DNA of 64,000 bases, from positions 434,001 to 498,000 of the forward strand of contig JAYKKR010000007.1 in the NCBI GenBank assembly GCA_036971615.1. The letters are read 5' to 3'. The translations under genes and the position numbers were made by a program. The notes below the pieces were generated by a model. It worked only from the letters and a program-made list of their open reading frames with translations, ran no database searches and was not told the origin of the DNA. Every line of letters starts with the position of its first letter. The stretch's first letter is position 1. Shown here in pieces: positions 22,308-36,185 of this stretch. This DNA comes from Amyloporia xantha (Eukaryota; Basidiomycota; Agaricomycetes; Polyporales; Adustoporiaceae).

Positions 22308-22587
22308 GCTTTCTTTGTGGGCAGCCAGGGCAGGACGGCCTTGACTCAAGTTACAACGCTGATCTCACTAACGTGCCCATAATTTCAAAAACGCGTCCTT
22401 AATCTTGCTAACGAAACCGTAGTCGTGTCACGCTACGCTTGTCGCTCTCTGAGGCACGTTTTCTGTCTTTCTTCTTGCCCCCAGCCCTCAAGTTGTGTCC
22501 GACCATTGACAACTGCTATACGAAAACAGGCTGGAATATACTCAGCTGCCGATTCACTAGGATTGTGGAGCTCAAAGCAATTCGTAT

Positions 22588-24525
22588 ATGATGGCTCCCA
22601 GCGTCGAGTATTACTGCCCATGTCTCGCCGCCTCACCCCACCCACCATCACCCCACCAGCCCTCATCTACCTACAGCTTTCATCCGCTACACAACTTGTT
22701 CTTTTGTGAAGAATGTGACGCTATACGATGTAACCGCTGCGTGATGGTCGAAGTGAGCGGCTACTATTGTCCGAATTGTCTGTTCGAAGTGCCCAGTGCC
22801 AGTGTCCGTGCGGAGAAGAACAGGTGAACTTTCTTCGCATTCTCATCTCCAAAAGCTCCTGAAAGGTGGAGACAGATGTGCTCGAAACTGCTTTCACTGT
22901 CCCAATTGCCGCAACACCCTGACGGTCGTCCCCTCGGACCCACCAGATGATGGTGACAGCCGAATGTCGCCCATCGTGTCCAGCAGCCTTGGAGAGCCCC
23001 CATTCTTCCTGTATTGCAATCACTGTCGGTGGGACTCTGCAGAGGTGGGAATAACATTTGAAAAGCCCACAGGTCTCGCAGGTACGTGAAGCCCGTCCTT
23101 TGCCCATTGATTACGGTAACATCACATGGACGATGCCCAGCACAACTACAAAAGTTTGAAGACTCCGCACCGGAATCGCTCGAGTTCGAGCGCCTGAAGG
23201 AACATTTTGAGCCTTACCTACGTGCATCCTCTTCCTCCTCTTCCGCGCTACCCAGCGCTGCCTCACACCACGTTCACACAAACCCCATCACAGCTGCCGC
23301 GTCGTCCGCGCTTGCGCGCGATATCCCGGGCGTCGGGAAGTACAACCCGCTCACGCGTAGCCGCGCCGGGCGCGAGAAGAACGCGAACAAGAGCGACATT
23401 CCCGACTACAAGGCGCGAGTAGAGGTCGGGTCTGCGTCGGGTCTGAGCGCGGGAGGGGGAGAGGCAGACGTAGAGTTCATGCGGCACCTAGAGACCGTGT
23501 CCGAGGTGGCGACGGTGGAGCAGAGATGGGTGAACAGCTGGGTGCAGTCTGTGCACGCGAGGTGAGTGGCATACACGATCTCCGATTGGTGCCGGGCAGC
23601 CTATCCTGCTCGTAGTGACCTCAAGCCGTTACGGATCCCGCTGCAGTCGAAGAAGTCGAAGCGATGTCCGAGCTGTCGACATATTCTCATCAAGCCTGAG
23701 CAGAAGGCACAGTCGGTGCGCTATAAGATCAAGCTAGTCGCGGCGAATTACTTGCCGGCCATCTCTGTCAGTCTACCACACGTCCAAGCCGCAGTGGAGA
23801 TGATGAAGCGGTCTGCACTCAATCGGTCTACGGCCACGGTACCGACGGACGAGTCTGGGGCTTCGGCGGGCGCATTGCTGGCAGGGAAGACGTACTCGTT
23901 CCACCTCGCGTTCACGAATCCGCTATATGACCCGATTCAAGTGCGTCTAAAAAAAGCCCAGGCGATGCCCGCTGTGGGTGTCGATGGGGCGGAGAAGATG
24001 CGACGTCCACCGTTTCAGGTGAACTTGCCGAGTCATCCGTTTCCTATCGCGGCGTATGCGGAGGCATGGGAGTATGAGGACGATGAGGAGGATATGTTCG
24101 GGCTCGATGATGATGAGCTCGATTTGGACGGGATGGGGCGGCATCAGAAGGATGGGCGCGGTAAGACGCGAACGCTCGGTGTGCTCGAAAAGCGGGCGAA
24201 CGTCACAGTCGTGGGCGGAGAAGTCATTCTCACAAAGGAGGCCAAGGGAAACGTCAAGGTACGTGCCGAGCCCGTACCTTAGGATTTGGCTGCTGTCAGT
24301 CACACCATCGCTTACTGATGCGTGGTTCGACAGTTCAACATGCTCGTGTCGTACACATATCGGTCGGATGACCCAGAACCCTCGGAAGATAACGCGACGG
24401 GGACACCTTCGCGAACGCAGGTGTCGAACAAGCCGCCGGAAATGAAGAACTTCTCGTTCTACACCGTCGTCGACCTGGGTCCGATCGTTCCTCGTGAGGA
24501 GACACGAGGCGATGCTGATATTTGA
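22588..24525 (+). CDS. DCTN4: Dynactin subunit 4 (p62)
   Basis: The p62 subunit sits at the pointed end of the dynactin filament, which links dynein to cargo. Exons: 22588-22823, 22876-23081, 23141-23561, 23616-24258, 24334-24525; 1,698 nt, 565 residues (564 if the second ATG at 22591 is used). The N-terminus carries the family's paired cysteine clusters: YYCPC, FFCEECDAIRCNRC, YYCPNC, then ARNCFHCPNC and YCNHC. HPLHNLFFCEECDAIRC is the p62 signature. Later come VPGVGKYNPLTRSR-like sequence, RCPSCRHILIKPEQK, a beta-rich region and an acidic stretch (EDDEEDMFGLDDDELDLDG). The C-terminus ends FYTVVDLGPIVPREE. Introns are 52-75 nt with good GT-AG borders. Confidence 0.93.
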
Positions 24526-24973
24526 ACATGGTGGTCTTGCACATACGCTGTCGACTCACTTGGTGCTTTCGCTAGCCTTGTATAGCTGTAGTAGTTTGTC
24601 TTGGCCTGCTCATTGGATGATGTGCTATCAAGTCAATCAAGGCTGTACGTTTGTACGACGCGACGTGATTGAGGGATCTGTCAGGGCGCGTTCTTGACGC
24701 GTTCAGCCACAAGCGCGTCAGCCAATCAACGCGAACCTCTGTTCGCTATGACTACCATTGACATGCAGGGTCTGATACATCCTCGGGTGCTATGTAACTG
24801 TCCCTGCGACTGCGCATCCTCTTGGCTCCTTTCCTCTTCTCTTTCTCTGATACATCTTTGCATGTCGCCCTGCGTACTTTGCCAGGCGCAAGCTTAGTTT
24901 TCGGTCCTTTTTCCTTCTTTTCTTCACCACGCAAAGCGTCTTTATAATCCCTACGCTGGACGGGGCAGGAATC
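24526..24973. other. Intergenic; promoter of the two-TM protein gene
   Basis: No gene. The last 75 nt before the next ATG are strongly pyrimidine-rich (TTTTTCCTTCTTTTCTTC near 24907-24925), a common fungal core-promoter feature, with TTTATAATCC at 24941. Confidence 0.45.
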
Positions 24974-26077
24974 ATGGCATCGGCTGGGCCTCACGAAGAA
25001 CGACCGCAGGCGGGTCCCTTACCTTCTAAGAGGGGTGAAATAGGGTACCAGGAGGAAGTGCATGGGGCTGTACAGGAGGCCGAGGGGAGCACGAGCAACG
25101 CACAGTCGGATCCTCTACCTACGAGGCACCCAGCAGACGCCCCTCTATCACCAGCTGTCGAAGGTGCGTCGACGTCGGCGCCGCCACCCCCTGTTGAAGG
25201 CGCTACGTCGACGTCAGCCGACGAGAGGGCACCTCGCGCATCGTCGCCTACGTCCTCGGTGACCTCGACGAGTAAACTCGCTTCTTTCTTCAATTCCAAA
25301 CGGGTGCCCACTGTGGGTGGACTGCGCACGACGACACTTGGTGTCTTTCTCCTTCAAATCCTCATTCTCGGCGGCACGATTGGCGGATGGGTCGCCCTCA
25401 TTCAGCACATGTCCGGCTCGTCGTCATCGTCGTCTTCCTCAAACGAAGGAAATCAGAGTGAAAACAGCTCAAACGTGAACTCGAACGATAACGGCTTTGG
25501 CATGGGCTCCGCGCTGATTTTCGTATATATCGCGTTTGGGGTCATGGTGCTCGTGCAGGTCGTCTTTCTCGAGCGCACCGTGTTCCGCCTCCGCGCCGAG
25601 CGGTATGCGCATGTACATCCAGGCGAGATCCTACCTCGGCATCGTAACGAGCGTCGGGGTCGCCCAGGGATCGGCTTCGTGCCCTGGAACCGCCTCTCGC
25701 TCCCAACATATGCGGCAGCTCTTGCCCAGAGCGGTGCTGGGACGGGCGACGTGGAAGACAACATCATTGCCGTGCCGCCTCCGCCCGCGTATGGCGATAC
25801 GCGTGCCAGCACTCTGCTGCTTGCTGGTGCGACCCCCGATCGCTTGCGCAGGATACGGGAGAGCACCGTCTCGAACTCAAATCTGTCCTGGGTGGAGATC
25901 AGGACCGGGGACCAGGGTAGCAGGATACCGGACAGTCGGCCTGTGAGCTACATGAGCAGTGATCCTGCATGGGAGGAGCGGCTGGATGCCGACGCAGCTG
26001 CGAGACTCGAAGAGACGCTTTCCAAGCAAGAGAGGGATGTGACAGACGCAGGGAGACTGCATGAAGAGAGACACTAA
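24974..26077 (+). CDS. Two-transmembrane protein with PPxY motif, unknown function
   Basis: An intronless 367-codon frame. The first about 100 residues are Ser/Pro/Thr-rich and disordered. Two hydrophobic helices follow, near residues 118-141 (TTLGVFLLQILILGGTIGGWVALI) and 176-198 (GSALIFVYIAFGVMVLVQVVFL). A 25-residue Ser/Asn/Glu loop with several N-glycosylation sequons separates them. The C-terminal 165 residues are probably cytosolic and include PPPPAYG, a PPxY-type motif of the kind bound by WW domains of Rsp5/Nedd4 ubiquitin ligases. The tail ends in a charged helix. I do not recognise a named family. A plasma-membrane or endosomal ubiquitin-adaptor role is a guess from architecture. 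Confidence 0.75.
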   Translation: MASAGPHEERPQAGPLPSKRGEIGYQEEVHGAVQEAEGSTSNAQSDPLPTRHPADAPLSPAVEGASTSAPPPPVEGATSTSADERAPRASSPTSSVTSTSKLASFFNSKRVPTVGGLRTTTLGVFLLQILILGGTIGGWVALIQHMSGSSSSSSSSNEGNQSENSSNVNSNDNGFGMGSALIFVYIAFGVMVLVQVVFLERTVFRLRAERYAHVHPGEILPRHRNERRGRPGIGFVPWNRLSLPTYAAALAQSGAGTGDVEDNIIAVPPPPAYGDTRASTLLLAGATPDRLRRIRESTVSNSNLSWVEIRTGDQGSRIPDSRPVSYMSSDPAWEERLDADAAARLEETLSKQERDVTDAGRLHEERH

Positions 26078-26991
26078 AGGTGCGGGTTGTGTGTCATTTG
26101 CGAGAGTCGGACTGTTGCTGAAGCCGGTCTTGCAGTCGCTGTGCGGACACGCTGTACCACTGGGACGCTGTACCATGACATTCCTTATGCGCTTTCGCAT
26201 ATTTTCTTTCTTTTTTCAGATTCAATTGTTGACAATTGTTGTTCGTATCGCTATGACTTTCTTTTTTCGATCTTCGAGCAATGCAGAGCGGTATCCTACA
26301 ACGACGGGTGTGATCTCGGGCGAAGATTCGCCTCAATTTGACAGGCCAAACCAGTGCATTTGCAGACGCTGCTGTGCATGCACCTGTCCGGAGCGGTGTC
26401 GGTCCGCTCGCTGAGAAGCTGACATCCGTTCTGAACGATTTCAAAATATGTGCAGCTCTCGCCGGTCACAGGCTCTTCCGATTCTATTCAGTCTGCAAAT
26501 TTAGTTCGGAGCGTTCCTGTGGGTAAGGACATAATGATACTTGCAGGCAATCTTGAATGTGCTCCCACCGTAAATCAGGACGTGGGGTCGATGAACTGAT
26601 GAGAAACAAGGCCTATGGCTAAGGACCTGCTTAAGCTCAGCGACATCCTGTCGAACACTGACGAGCCAGACTGTCAGACACTGGTCCATGTGCAGACCCT
26701 CGCACGCGACTCTGCGCCCACGTGCACGCGTTCCCCAGCCTCGTCGCGTCTAATTCAGTCCAATGAGCCTTCATCGTCCGCGTCGCCATGTTGTCCGGTG
26801 GTTTTTCTACCATTCTGATTGTCAACTGCCTCGCCCTATGTCTACAGTGTAGCGGGAATCAGCGAGTCCTGAGCGGAGAAGGTACCGCAACGAGTATGTG
26901 ACCGCGATGCACACAGGTACCAGAATCGCCTGACCATGTTCTTCTCCGTCGTCATGACCGTCAGCCGCCAGTCCGCCATATGCACACCCAG
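26078..26991. other. Intergenic, no gene seen
   Basis: About 900 bp between the two-TM gene and the glucoamylase TATA box. Short frames only. It presumably contains the upstream regulatory region of the glucoamylase gene; I could not single out a specific activator or repressor site. Confidence 0.45.
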
Positions 26992-26998
26992 GTATAAA
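26992..26998 (+). promoter_or_regulatory. TATA box of the glucoamylase gene
   Basis: TATAAAT lies 49 bp before the glucoamylase ATG at 27047. Spacing and sequence fit a fungal core promoter of a highly expressed secreted-enzyme gene. Confidence 0.7.
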
Positions 26999-27046
26999 TG
27001 GAGACGCGGTGGGTAGTTTGGGTGCTGCCCCGCCCTCTTTACCAAG

Positions 27047-29146
<2,100 letters not shown>

Positions 29147-29758
29147 GTGTGCCGGATGGCGCTCGTGCCACAAAAACGACTTGTGTGTCGAAGCAATCGT
29201 TCAACTGTACTATTAGCAGATCCTTTTATTTCGCAGTCAGTCCGCGCTGTAGTCCCGCAATATGTCTGGGGACAAGAGCACCAGGGACAAACAAATAGAT
29301 GTCGGGATGTCGGCGCAAGACAGAGCATTGGCAGTTAGTGTATGTCGCAAGTTCAGTACTTACATGGGCCTGCGACATATACCGGCTTACCACGAGACTC
29401 CTTCCAACATTGTACCTAAGTGCAATTGACATGAATATATACGAAACCCATGGGAACTGATATTATGAATGTCAGCCACTCCATAAAAGCCATAGTTAAA
29501 TGATGCTGAATTCCAGGATATAAAATCAAAGGGGTGCTGTAGTCCTGCTCCTTCACTACAGAATAGCGTGTCTATCGGAGGTGTTTATGATGGAGGAGAC
29601 CAACGCAAAACCAAAGCTGAATCTCGATCGAGACGTAGGCATCCTCGCGCGATAGCGATTCCTATGGAACTCAATGTTATTTGTACCGTAAGCTATAGTG
29701 ATGTGTGACTCCAGAGCAATAAAAGGGATGTACACGTTGTACAGAATGCCTCAATCTG
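29147..29758. other. Intergenic between convergent genes
   Basis: 3' flanks of the glucoamylase (+) and the Rad60-like gene (-). No additional gene or repeat seen. Confidence 0.5.
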
Positions 29759-31600
29759 TCATAGCCCCACAACTTCCACCAAATCCCCGTCGTCCAAGTC
29801 GGCCTCGCCAATCTGTGAGGCTGGATCTAATTTGTCGCCATCTAGCATCAACATTGGCGTTCGCCTTATTCCTGCCGCGTTCTTCTTTCCCTTTCCCTTT
29901 CCCTTGTTTGCTGGCGCTGCGGTCGCTTCGTATTGATCAGACAGACCAGTCTTCTTCAGGAAGGCCTTGACGATTGCACCACATGTCGTGGAAGGTCGCA
30001 CAGTCAGCACAATATCCTTGGTCTTGCCCGAACGCAGTGTCAACCTGAACTTGTCGGATTCTGATTCGGCTCCTGTGCCCACATCTGACTCTTCCGCGAT
30101 TGGTGTAGGTGAGCGTCCCATAGATGGTGAACGTTCACCATGATCGCGAGGCTGTACGGAAATGGAGCGCTGACGCCGGTTGGCTTGTAGATATTCGTAA
30201 GTTTTCACGTCGCAAGCCTCTGTTGCCTCGATCTGAGCATGTATGGATTGTCTGAAATATAGGCAACGTACCTAACTCGGCTTCTGCCCATATATTCAAG
30301 GAATGCGGAGTAGCAGAAGGAAATACTTGCTTGTTGTCGTAAGTCACCCTCAGCTTATCATATATTACACCGGCAAGGTCGGCAGCCTCAGCGAAAAGCG
30401 CCTCAAATGTATCGTGCTGAGAAAACATCAGCACCTGAGAATCATACATACAAGAATTGACGAACCCTGTTGAGCTTGAATCCCCAAACATCCGAGCAGG
30501 CTTCTTTGTTCATTGGGTGAGGTTTCCATCGAACCTTGATTTCGACTACAGGCGGTCCGCCTGTATCAAGAGGTAGAGGAGTCTCATGCCGTGAGAGATT
30601 CGATGCCTGGGACTGAATTTGCTTTGCTATCATCGCCAACTCTGGATCCAGTATAATTGTGTCTGTCGAATCCTCTCCAACCAAGGTTGGCGAGGCAGCC
30701 CGTGGAACAAATCCCATTATTTGTCTGTCACAGCGTTTAGCTTTTCACTGTGACTGTGAAGGCAGCGGGAGACGCGGGAGACCTACCGAATAGCATCTCT
30801 TGCGTGCTGTAGTGCATGCAGAGGCACAGCGGGAGGAGGTGTGATTGACCGAGAGCGACTCCTAGCACGCTTATTGTTTCCATTTCGTGCCTGACGTAAC
30901 TCTTCGTCGCGTTTTGCTTTAGACGTCTTAGCTTCGACGCGGCTCAGAATATCATCTTCGTCGTCCGACGACAATATACTGTATTGAGAGGTGAGTACGA
31001 TATTTGGCAGAAATACGATACATACTGACGATAATTCTTTAGATGTTTTCTTCGTCCAGTCTGGTAGTGCCTCGTCTTTGCTGGCCTTTTTCTTGTTCTT
31101 GCGTCGGCGTGGAGAGGTGTCGCAATCCTCTTCCTCGTCTGAGCTTTCCCGTGCCTTACGCGCAACTTGCTTCTCTACACATGGGTTGTTGTCAGTCGTC
31201 GGCATGCTTTCTTCGTGCGTAATCATGTGCAGGCTGCAAACGGCGACTGCGACGTCCGCATTGGGTAGCGCGATGCATAAGAAATGAAGTGGCTAGTTCA
31301 TAACTATAGCCCTAGTGCAGATATCACTAGTACCACATTATGAAGGAAGCGATAACTTTGGGACTCCAAGGCGCTTACAATGGGAGTAAACGAACCTTCG
31401 GCAACTTTATTTAGCTTTCTCCATGTCTGCGCGGTTCGATTGCGATTTCGAATAAACAATGCATCCTCGTCATCAACATTGACCTCCGACACAACTGGGG
31501 GCTGCGGTGCGGGCGAGGCGTCCGTCGGCGAGGGACCTGGAGACGAAGCAGGAGGGGCGTGGGCAATTCGTCGCGGTCGTGGTCTAGGACGCGTCGACAT
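29759..31600 (-). CDS. Rad60/Esc2/NIP45-type protein with SUMO-like domains
   Basis: A nuclear genome-stability factor of the RENi family (Rad60-Esc2-NIP45), which carry SUMO-like domains and work with the SUMO pathway at damaged replication forks. Minus-strand exons: 31600-31396, 31174-31030, 30978-30787, 30724-30466, 30416-30272, 30219-29759; 1,407 nt, 468 residues. The N-terminal half is disordered, Pro/Arg-rich, with basic (RRRKNKKK) and acidic (SSDDEDD) runs; ILSSDDEDD resembles a SUMO-interacting motif with phospho-acidic tail. The first ubiquitin-like fold begins at VVEIKVRWKPHPM. The C-terminal Rad60-SLD covers KFRLTLRSGKTKDIVLTVRPSTTCGAIVKAF to MLMLDGDKLDPASQIGEADLDDGDLVEVVGL. A palindromic repeat lies 170 bp upstream of the start. 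Confidence 0.85.
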
Positions 31601-31769
31601 CGCGGTCACAAGTTAACACTTAAGCGTGGGAAACCTTCCTTTCGCGTCGCCGTCCTTGCGCGGTCACGTGATAGGAACTCAAATGCGCGTCTGAACCTGC
31701 GACAATGCGACCGGAGGAGACTACATTGCGCTTGCTTCCAGAATTTGGGTTGTACTCGACATAAACTCG

Positions 31770-32504
31770 TTTACAGCCGTTTGCAGAACATACGGCGCGT
31801 GATCGAAATTTCTTTTTTTGGACAAATACATACATTCTACAGTATATCTGTATTAGCTCAGTCAATACATGCTGGATTGTCTTGAAAATTGGAGCAATGA
31901 AATGGCATTGAAAATCCAGAGGGGATGGTCAGCTCAGAATTCTAAAATAATAAGTTTGAACACTTCACAAGAGAGGCATCATGTAAACTCAATATATCTG
32001 AATTTCTGTGGCTCCTGGGTCTTTCTGGGATTATCCCTGAATATACATTGTCCATACCACTCATATAAAGGGGACTGCCAATTTATTTTGGCTTTTTGTA
32101 GCCTGCCCATATGACCTGTGGTTCTTGCACCATTTCATGCCAGATTTCCATCTTTCCAGAAACCAACAGAAATATTGTACACACAAAATAAATTGGCAGT
32201 CCCCTTTATATGAGTGGTATGGACAATGTATATTCAGGGATAATCCCAGAAAGACCCAGGAGCCACAGAAATTCAGATATATTGAGTTTACATGATGCCT
32301 CTCTTGTGAAGTGTTCAAACTTATTATTTTAGAATTCTGAGCTGACCATCCCCTCTGGATTTTCAATGCCATTTCATTGCTCCAATTTTCAAGACAATCC
32401 AGCATGTATTGACTGAGCTAATACAGATATACTGTAGAATGTATGTATTTGTCCAAAAAAAGAAATTTCGATCACGCGCCGTATGTTCTGCAAACGGCTG
32501 TAAA
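31770..32504. repeat. 735-bp near-perfect palindrome (321-bp arms, ~93-bp loop)
   Basis: Arm 31770-~32090 is repeated in inverted orientation at ~32184-32504, beginning TTTACAGCCGTTTGCAGAAC on the outside. The same 74-codon translation can be read inward from both arms; I regard it as non-coding. No target-site duplication is visible at the arm tips, so I list it as a repeat rather than a defined transposon, although a foldback MITE is the likeliest origin. It fills the gap between the Rad60-like promoter and the 3' end of the NAGLU gene. Confidence 0.85.
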
Positions 32505-32636
32505 ACAGCACTAGTATCGCGTCACTTGCACATCATTCATTGAAAACCCCAGACGTTATCATATTGTTCTGAGAAGTAAGTGCCAGAGCACTGCACCATG
32601 TCCATAAACCAGCAGCGACTTGACTTACCCCGCGGC

Positions 32637-34984
32637 TCAAATCCACTTCTGCATCATCTCTCGCACTACTGTCATCGAATCTCCGACCACAGTCCACGGC
32701 TGATTAGGTCCCTGGCTCCAAATCTCGTTGTCCCACGCCTTCCCAATGTTGAGCAAATGAGCCTGCAGTGCCACGTTGTCGTACGCGGTCCCATTCTGTG
32801 TAATGTCCACCAGGTACGTGACGAACGTCTGCCATCGGTTCAGGTAATACGTCCCAACCAGACCTGCCCACTGCTTTGACGCATAGTCGTTGATCTCGCC
32901 GTCAGGGCCCCAAAGGGTGATTTGATTGCGTGCGTTATATTCCAGATAGTTCCCGTATGATTCGTTGTTGCCTGAGAAGCTACGAGCATCGGAGATCCAG
33001 TTGCTGAGCAGGAAGTAATCGCTCGTGTAGAGAAGAGAGTCGAGGCCGGAAATGATGGTCAGAAGGGGCTGTCCCGCGCTCATCACCGACTCAGCCGTTG
33101 CTCCCGTCGCATTGAACTCCGAGATGAGTGCCTTGTACACATCACCGAACCGGTTGACAAGCAGCTGTCTCGTCACGTATACGGCGTCATAGACAAATTC
33201 GGGAATGGTGAGGAGAGTCGGATTCTCGACCGATGCCTGCACGAGATCCTGCAAAGCAGGGACAATTGTCGTGTTCGTCTCATAGCTATACACCGTGCGA
33301 CTCGTATATGAGATGAGTCCGGAGATGTCGGGTGAGAGTTCGAGGATGCTTTTGATCGTTCCTTGATTATTCGGATTGGTGTTGTTGTAGACTGTGGTGC
33401 TCAGTATTGTCCATGCCTGTTGCGCCGCGGATGGGAGGTCGTGGACTGGATAGCGGCGTGCGACCCAAGACTCGACATAGGATGTGATATCGAGGGGTGT
33501 AGATGACCATGCCTGATCGAGCAGGAAATCATACACAATCTCGTTTCCTTCCTGGCCTTCCATAGTCAGGCCCATGCCCTTCATCGAGCTTCCGGCCGTG
33601 TTCAAGGCAGCAAGAGGACCTGACGCTATTTCGGGTAGATTGCCCTCCATGCCCATGTTCCCGCCCAAATCATGCACTGCACACCAGACCCACGATTTTC
33701 CGTAAAATGAATCTGTGCGTTGCCACTGCGGGTATGCTTCTGCGTACAGATCGAGAATGATCATAGCATCATTGTCGGTGACAGCGCCCAGATATGCAGA
33801 GATCCGATCGTCCGTCCAGAACGATTCATCTGCGAAGAACAGCCAACCTTGCATCATCCAGACGGCATCTGGGTCCGCCTGGCGGAGGCTCGCGAACGTG
33901 CCTGCGGCGATGTTCGCGAGGTACGTCAAGTCTCCGCTGGACGGACTGTTCTCGTTGTACTGGTCGATAGTGTAGATGTGGGATATATTCGGGCCGTAAG
34001 ATTCCTGCTGCTTAGAGATGAACGATTGCTGCATCGACATGAACAACTCATCCAATGGTTCCAAGAAAGAGGTGTTAGTCAGGTTGGGCGGGAAGATACC
34101 CCATTGGCTGCCATTGATGATCGAGGCGTTAGGATAGAGGGTCGACATCGCTCGCGGAACAAACCCGGGGAATGCAGGAAGGACGGGCGTCATACCGAGG
34201 TCGACCATCCGCTGAAGGATCTGCTTCTGAAGCGCATACTGATCGTTGACCCACTGCATGGGCAGGTCACCGCCCCAGCTGCCTTGGATGTTCCCGAAGC
34301 GGTTCCAGGCTTGAAATGCAGACCCAGATAGGAAGGAAGCGATGTCCGCATCGCTGAGGCCGAATTCTTGGAACACCTGAATCAGTGTGTGTTCATAGCC
34401 GACCCAAGCTAAAGGTAAGTTCACTCCTCGCAGGGCGAGCCAGTCAAGCTCCGCTTCCCACTGATCGAAGTTCCAGAATGCAGCAGTGTAGTCGAATGTG
34501 ACTGTGTTGAAGAAGTATCTGGGCGAGCGCATCACGCGCGGTTGAATAACCAGGTTGAGAGCAACTCACCTGTACGGCACCGCCGCGCTGCCGCTAACCG
34601 GCTGACCTACTGAAGGAAGCACTGCCGGCAATTGATCCAGGCGAGAGCCCGTCCACCAGATATCGACCCCTCCAAAACGTGTAACATACCTGAATCGCTA
34701 CTCAGCCAGTGCTGAACAATGAAGCTCGGCGCTACTCACGTGTAAAGACCCCTTGCACATGCACTGACAGTCGTGCATTCGACAGTGATTCCCCCACTGG
34801 TACCCGTCGTGTCGCTGATGACGAACGAATCACCATCGCCTTCGTACAAGGTGAAGACAAACGAGTCTTGATGCTGGGGAATTTGACGTTGCACGAGTTC
34901 GTAAATTCCATTCAAGCTTGTCGTCGCCGCGTTCGCAAGTACTGTACTAAAGGCTGCGACAAGCAGCAGAAAGAATGCTTGCAT
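32637..34984 (-). CDS. NAGLU: Alpha-N-acetylglucosaminidase (NAGLU, GH89)
   Basis: Hydrolyses terminal alpha-linked N-acetylglucosamine; a signal peptide (MQAFFLLLVAAFSTVLANA) indicates secretion or a vacuolar/lysosomal location. The minus-strand ATG is at 34984. Exon 1 ends at 34740, a short second exon (YVTRFGGVDIWWTGSRLDQLP) follows, and one large exon runs to 32637. GH89 motifs: RYFFNTVTFDYTAAFWNFDQWEAELDWLALRGVNLPLAWVGYE, FGNIQGSWGGDLPM, IYTIDQYNENSP (first catalytic Glu region), WMMQGWLF, SWVWCAVHDLGGNMGMEGNL and GLTMEGQEGNEIVYDFLLDQAW (second catalytic Glu region). Many N-x-S/T sequons occur. The length, roughly 750 residues, suits the family. The 3' end lies 133 bp from a large palindrome. 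Confidence 0.93.
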
Positions 34985-36185
34985 CTCCGGGGGAATTGCG
35001 GGACGCTCTCTAGCAGCCCACAGAATAATCTTGATATATAAACTGTCATCGAAGAAGCATCACAAACAGCAGGACTGCAGAGTGAATAGGACTTCAGCGC
35101 CCCGTGAGACGCGGATGGGCGTTTACATTTTCCATCAAAGAATTAGCAAATGGTACAGAGAGATATGCAAACACTTATCTATGACTGTGTCTACATCAAT
35201 CCGCTCATCTACAAATGAACTGTGCTTCGTGATGTTTCCGCCTCATAATAAAAGGTTCTGTCTCCTTCGGCGCATTATCGGGTCCGTTTGTCCAGATTGT
35301 ATGGCCTATCCATATGGTCTTGAGTGAACAATTGATGGCATTGTTATCAGACACCTCAATTGTTCAGCATCGCAGTCACACCCGACGCCGAGCGACTCGG
35401 AGAGGAGGACCAAAGCCTGAGAATGGCGATACATGTATAAATACTCTTGTCATCCTGGGAAATGGTTCCAGACCCTCAGGCTCTCTCGTGCCGCAACAGA
35501 TGTATGTAGACGGTCGGTTGTGATCAGGTGCATCATGTTTTCTTTATCGTGCCTTCCTGAGCCAAGTCGTTTCGGCGGCAATTTGCCAAATTGTACGGAG
35601 TAGGTCTTGAACTTGAAGGCATTGATCATGCGTAAACGCCGCCAGCGCGAGGATGGCATGGTCCTCATGGAAAGGTTCCGCAGGGAACGTCACGTCCCGG
35701 TACCTTGGTTGCACATCGTCACGCCCGCCGCACCTACAGCGCACCATGAGCTGCCACCGCCGTGCGCCCGGCTGGGACTAAACAGCAGGACCACCGACTC
35801 CCATTGCGCACCGAGGGTGACGGGGCGCTGTCCTTCAGTACATAACTCGCTTTTCATGTGGTGGTGACAGCTCCCGTAGGTCCCCGCTGACGCTGTCCGG
35901 TGCATAGCTCTGGCACGCGCGATGTGCCACTGCGGAGGCATAAGTATTGCCCAGCGAACGACGGGTTTTACCATTTCGGGAAGGAGCCCGACATGATCGA
36001 AGGATTGAAATCACGTGGGCATTTGCGGAGATTCCCGAAGCACATCTCAGATTTTCTCTGCTGAACTGCACTCACTGTCAGTGCGAACGCTGCTGCTCTG
36101 TTCTGCGTCCTCGTTGAATGCTCTCACGAGCTTCACCTCTCTGAAACATCAAAAATCAACCTATACCTCGCTGGGAAGCCGAAAA
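34985..36185. other. Intergenic between divergent NAGLU and midasin genes
   Basis: About 1.2 kb serving as upstream region for both neighbours. Short frames on both strands around 35450-35970 overlap antiparallel and show no domain. No repeat was noticed. Confidence 0.45.

Noticed and set aside
30980..31029. Continuous frame across a predicted intron of the Rad60-like gene
   Set aside because: The segment reads as unrelated hydrophobic sequence, and a GTCAGT..ACAG intron restores KELSILSSDDEDD with correct phase, so splicing is preferred over retention.
31869..32405. Identical 74-residue translation read from both ends of the palindrome
   Set aside because: Identity follows from the inverted repeat; no known domain and no sign of coding constraint.
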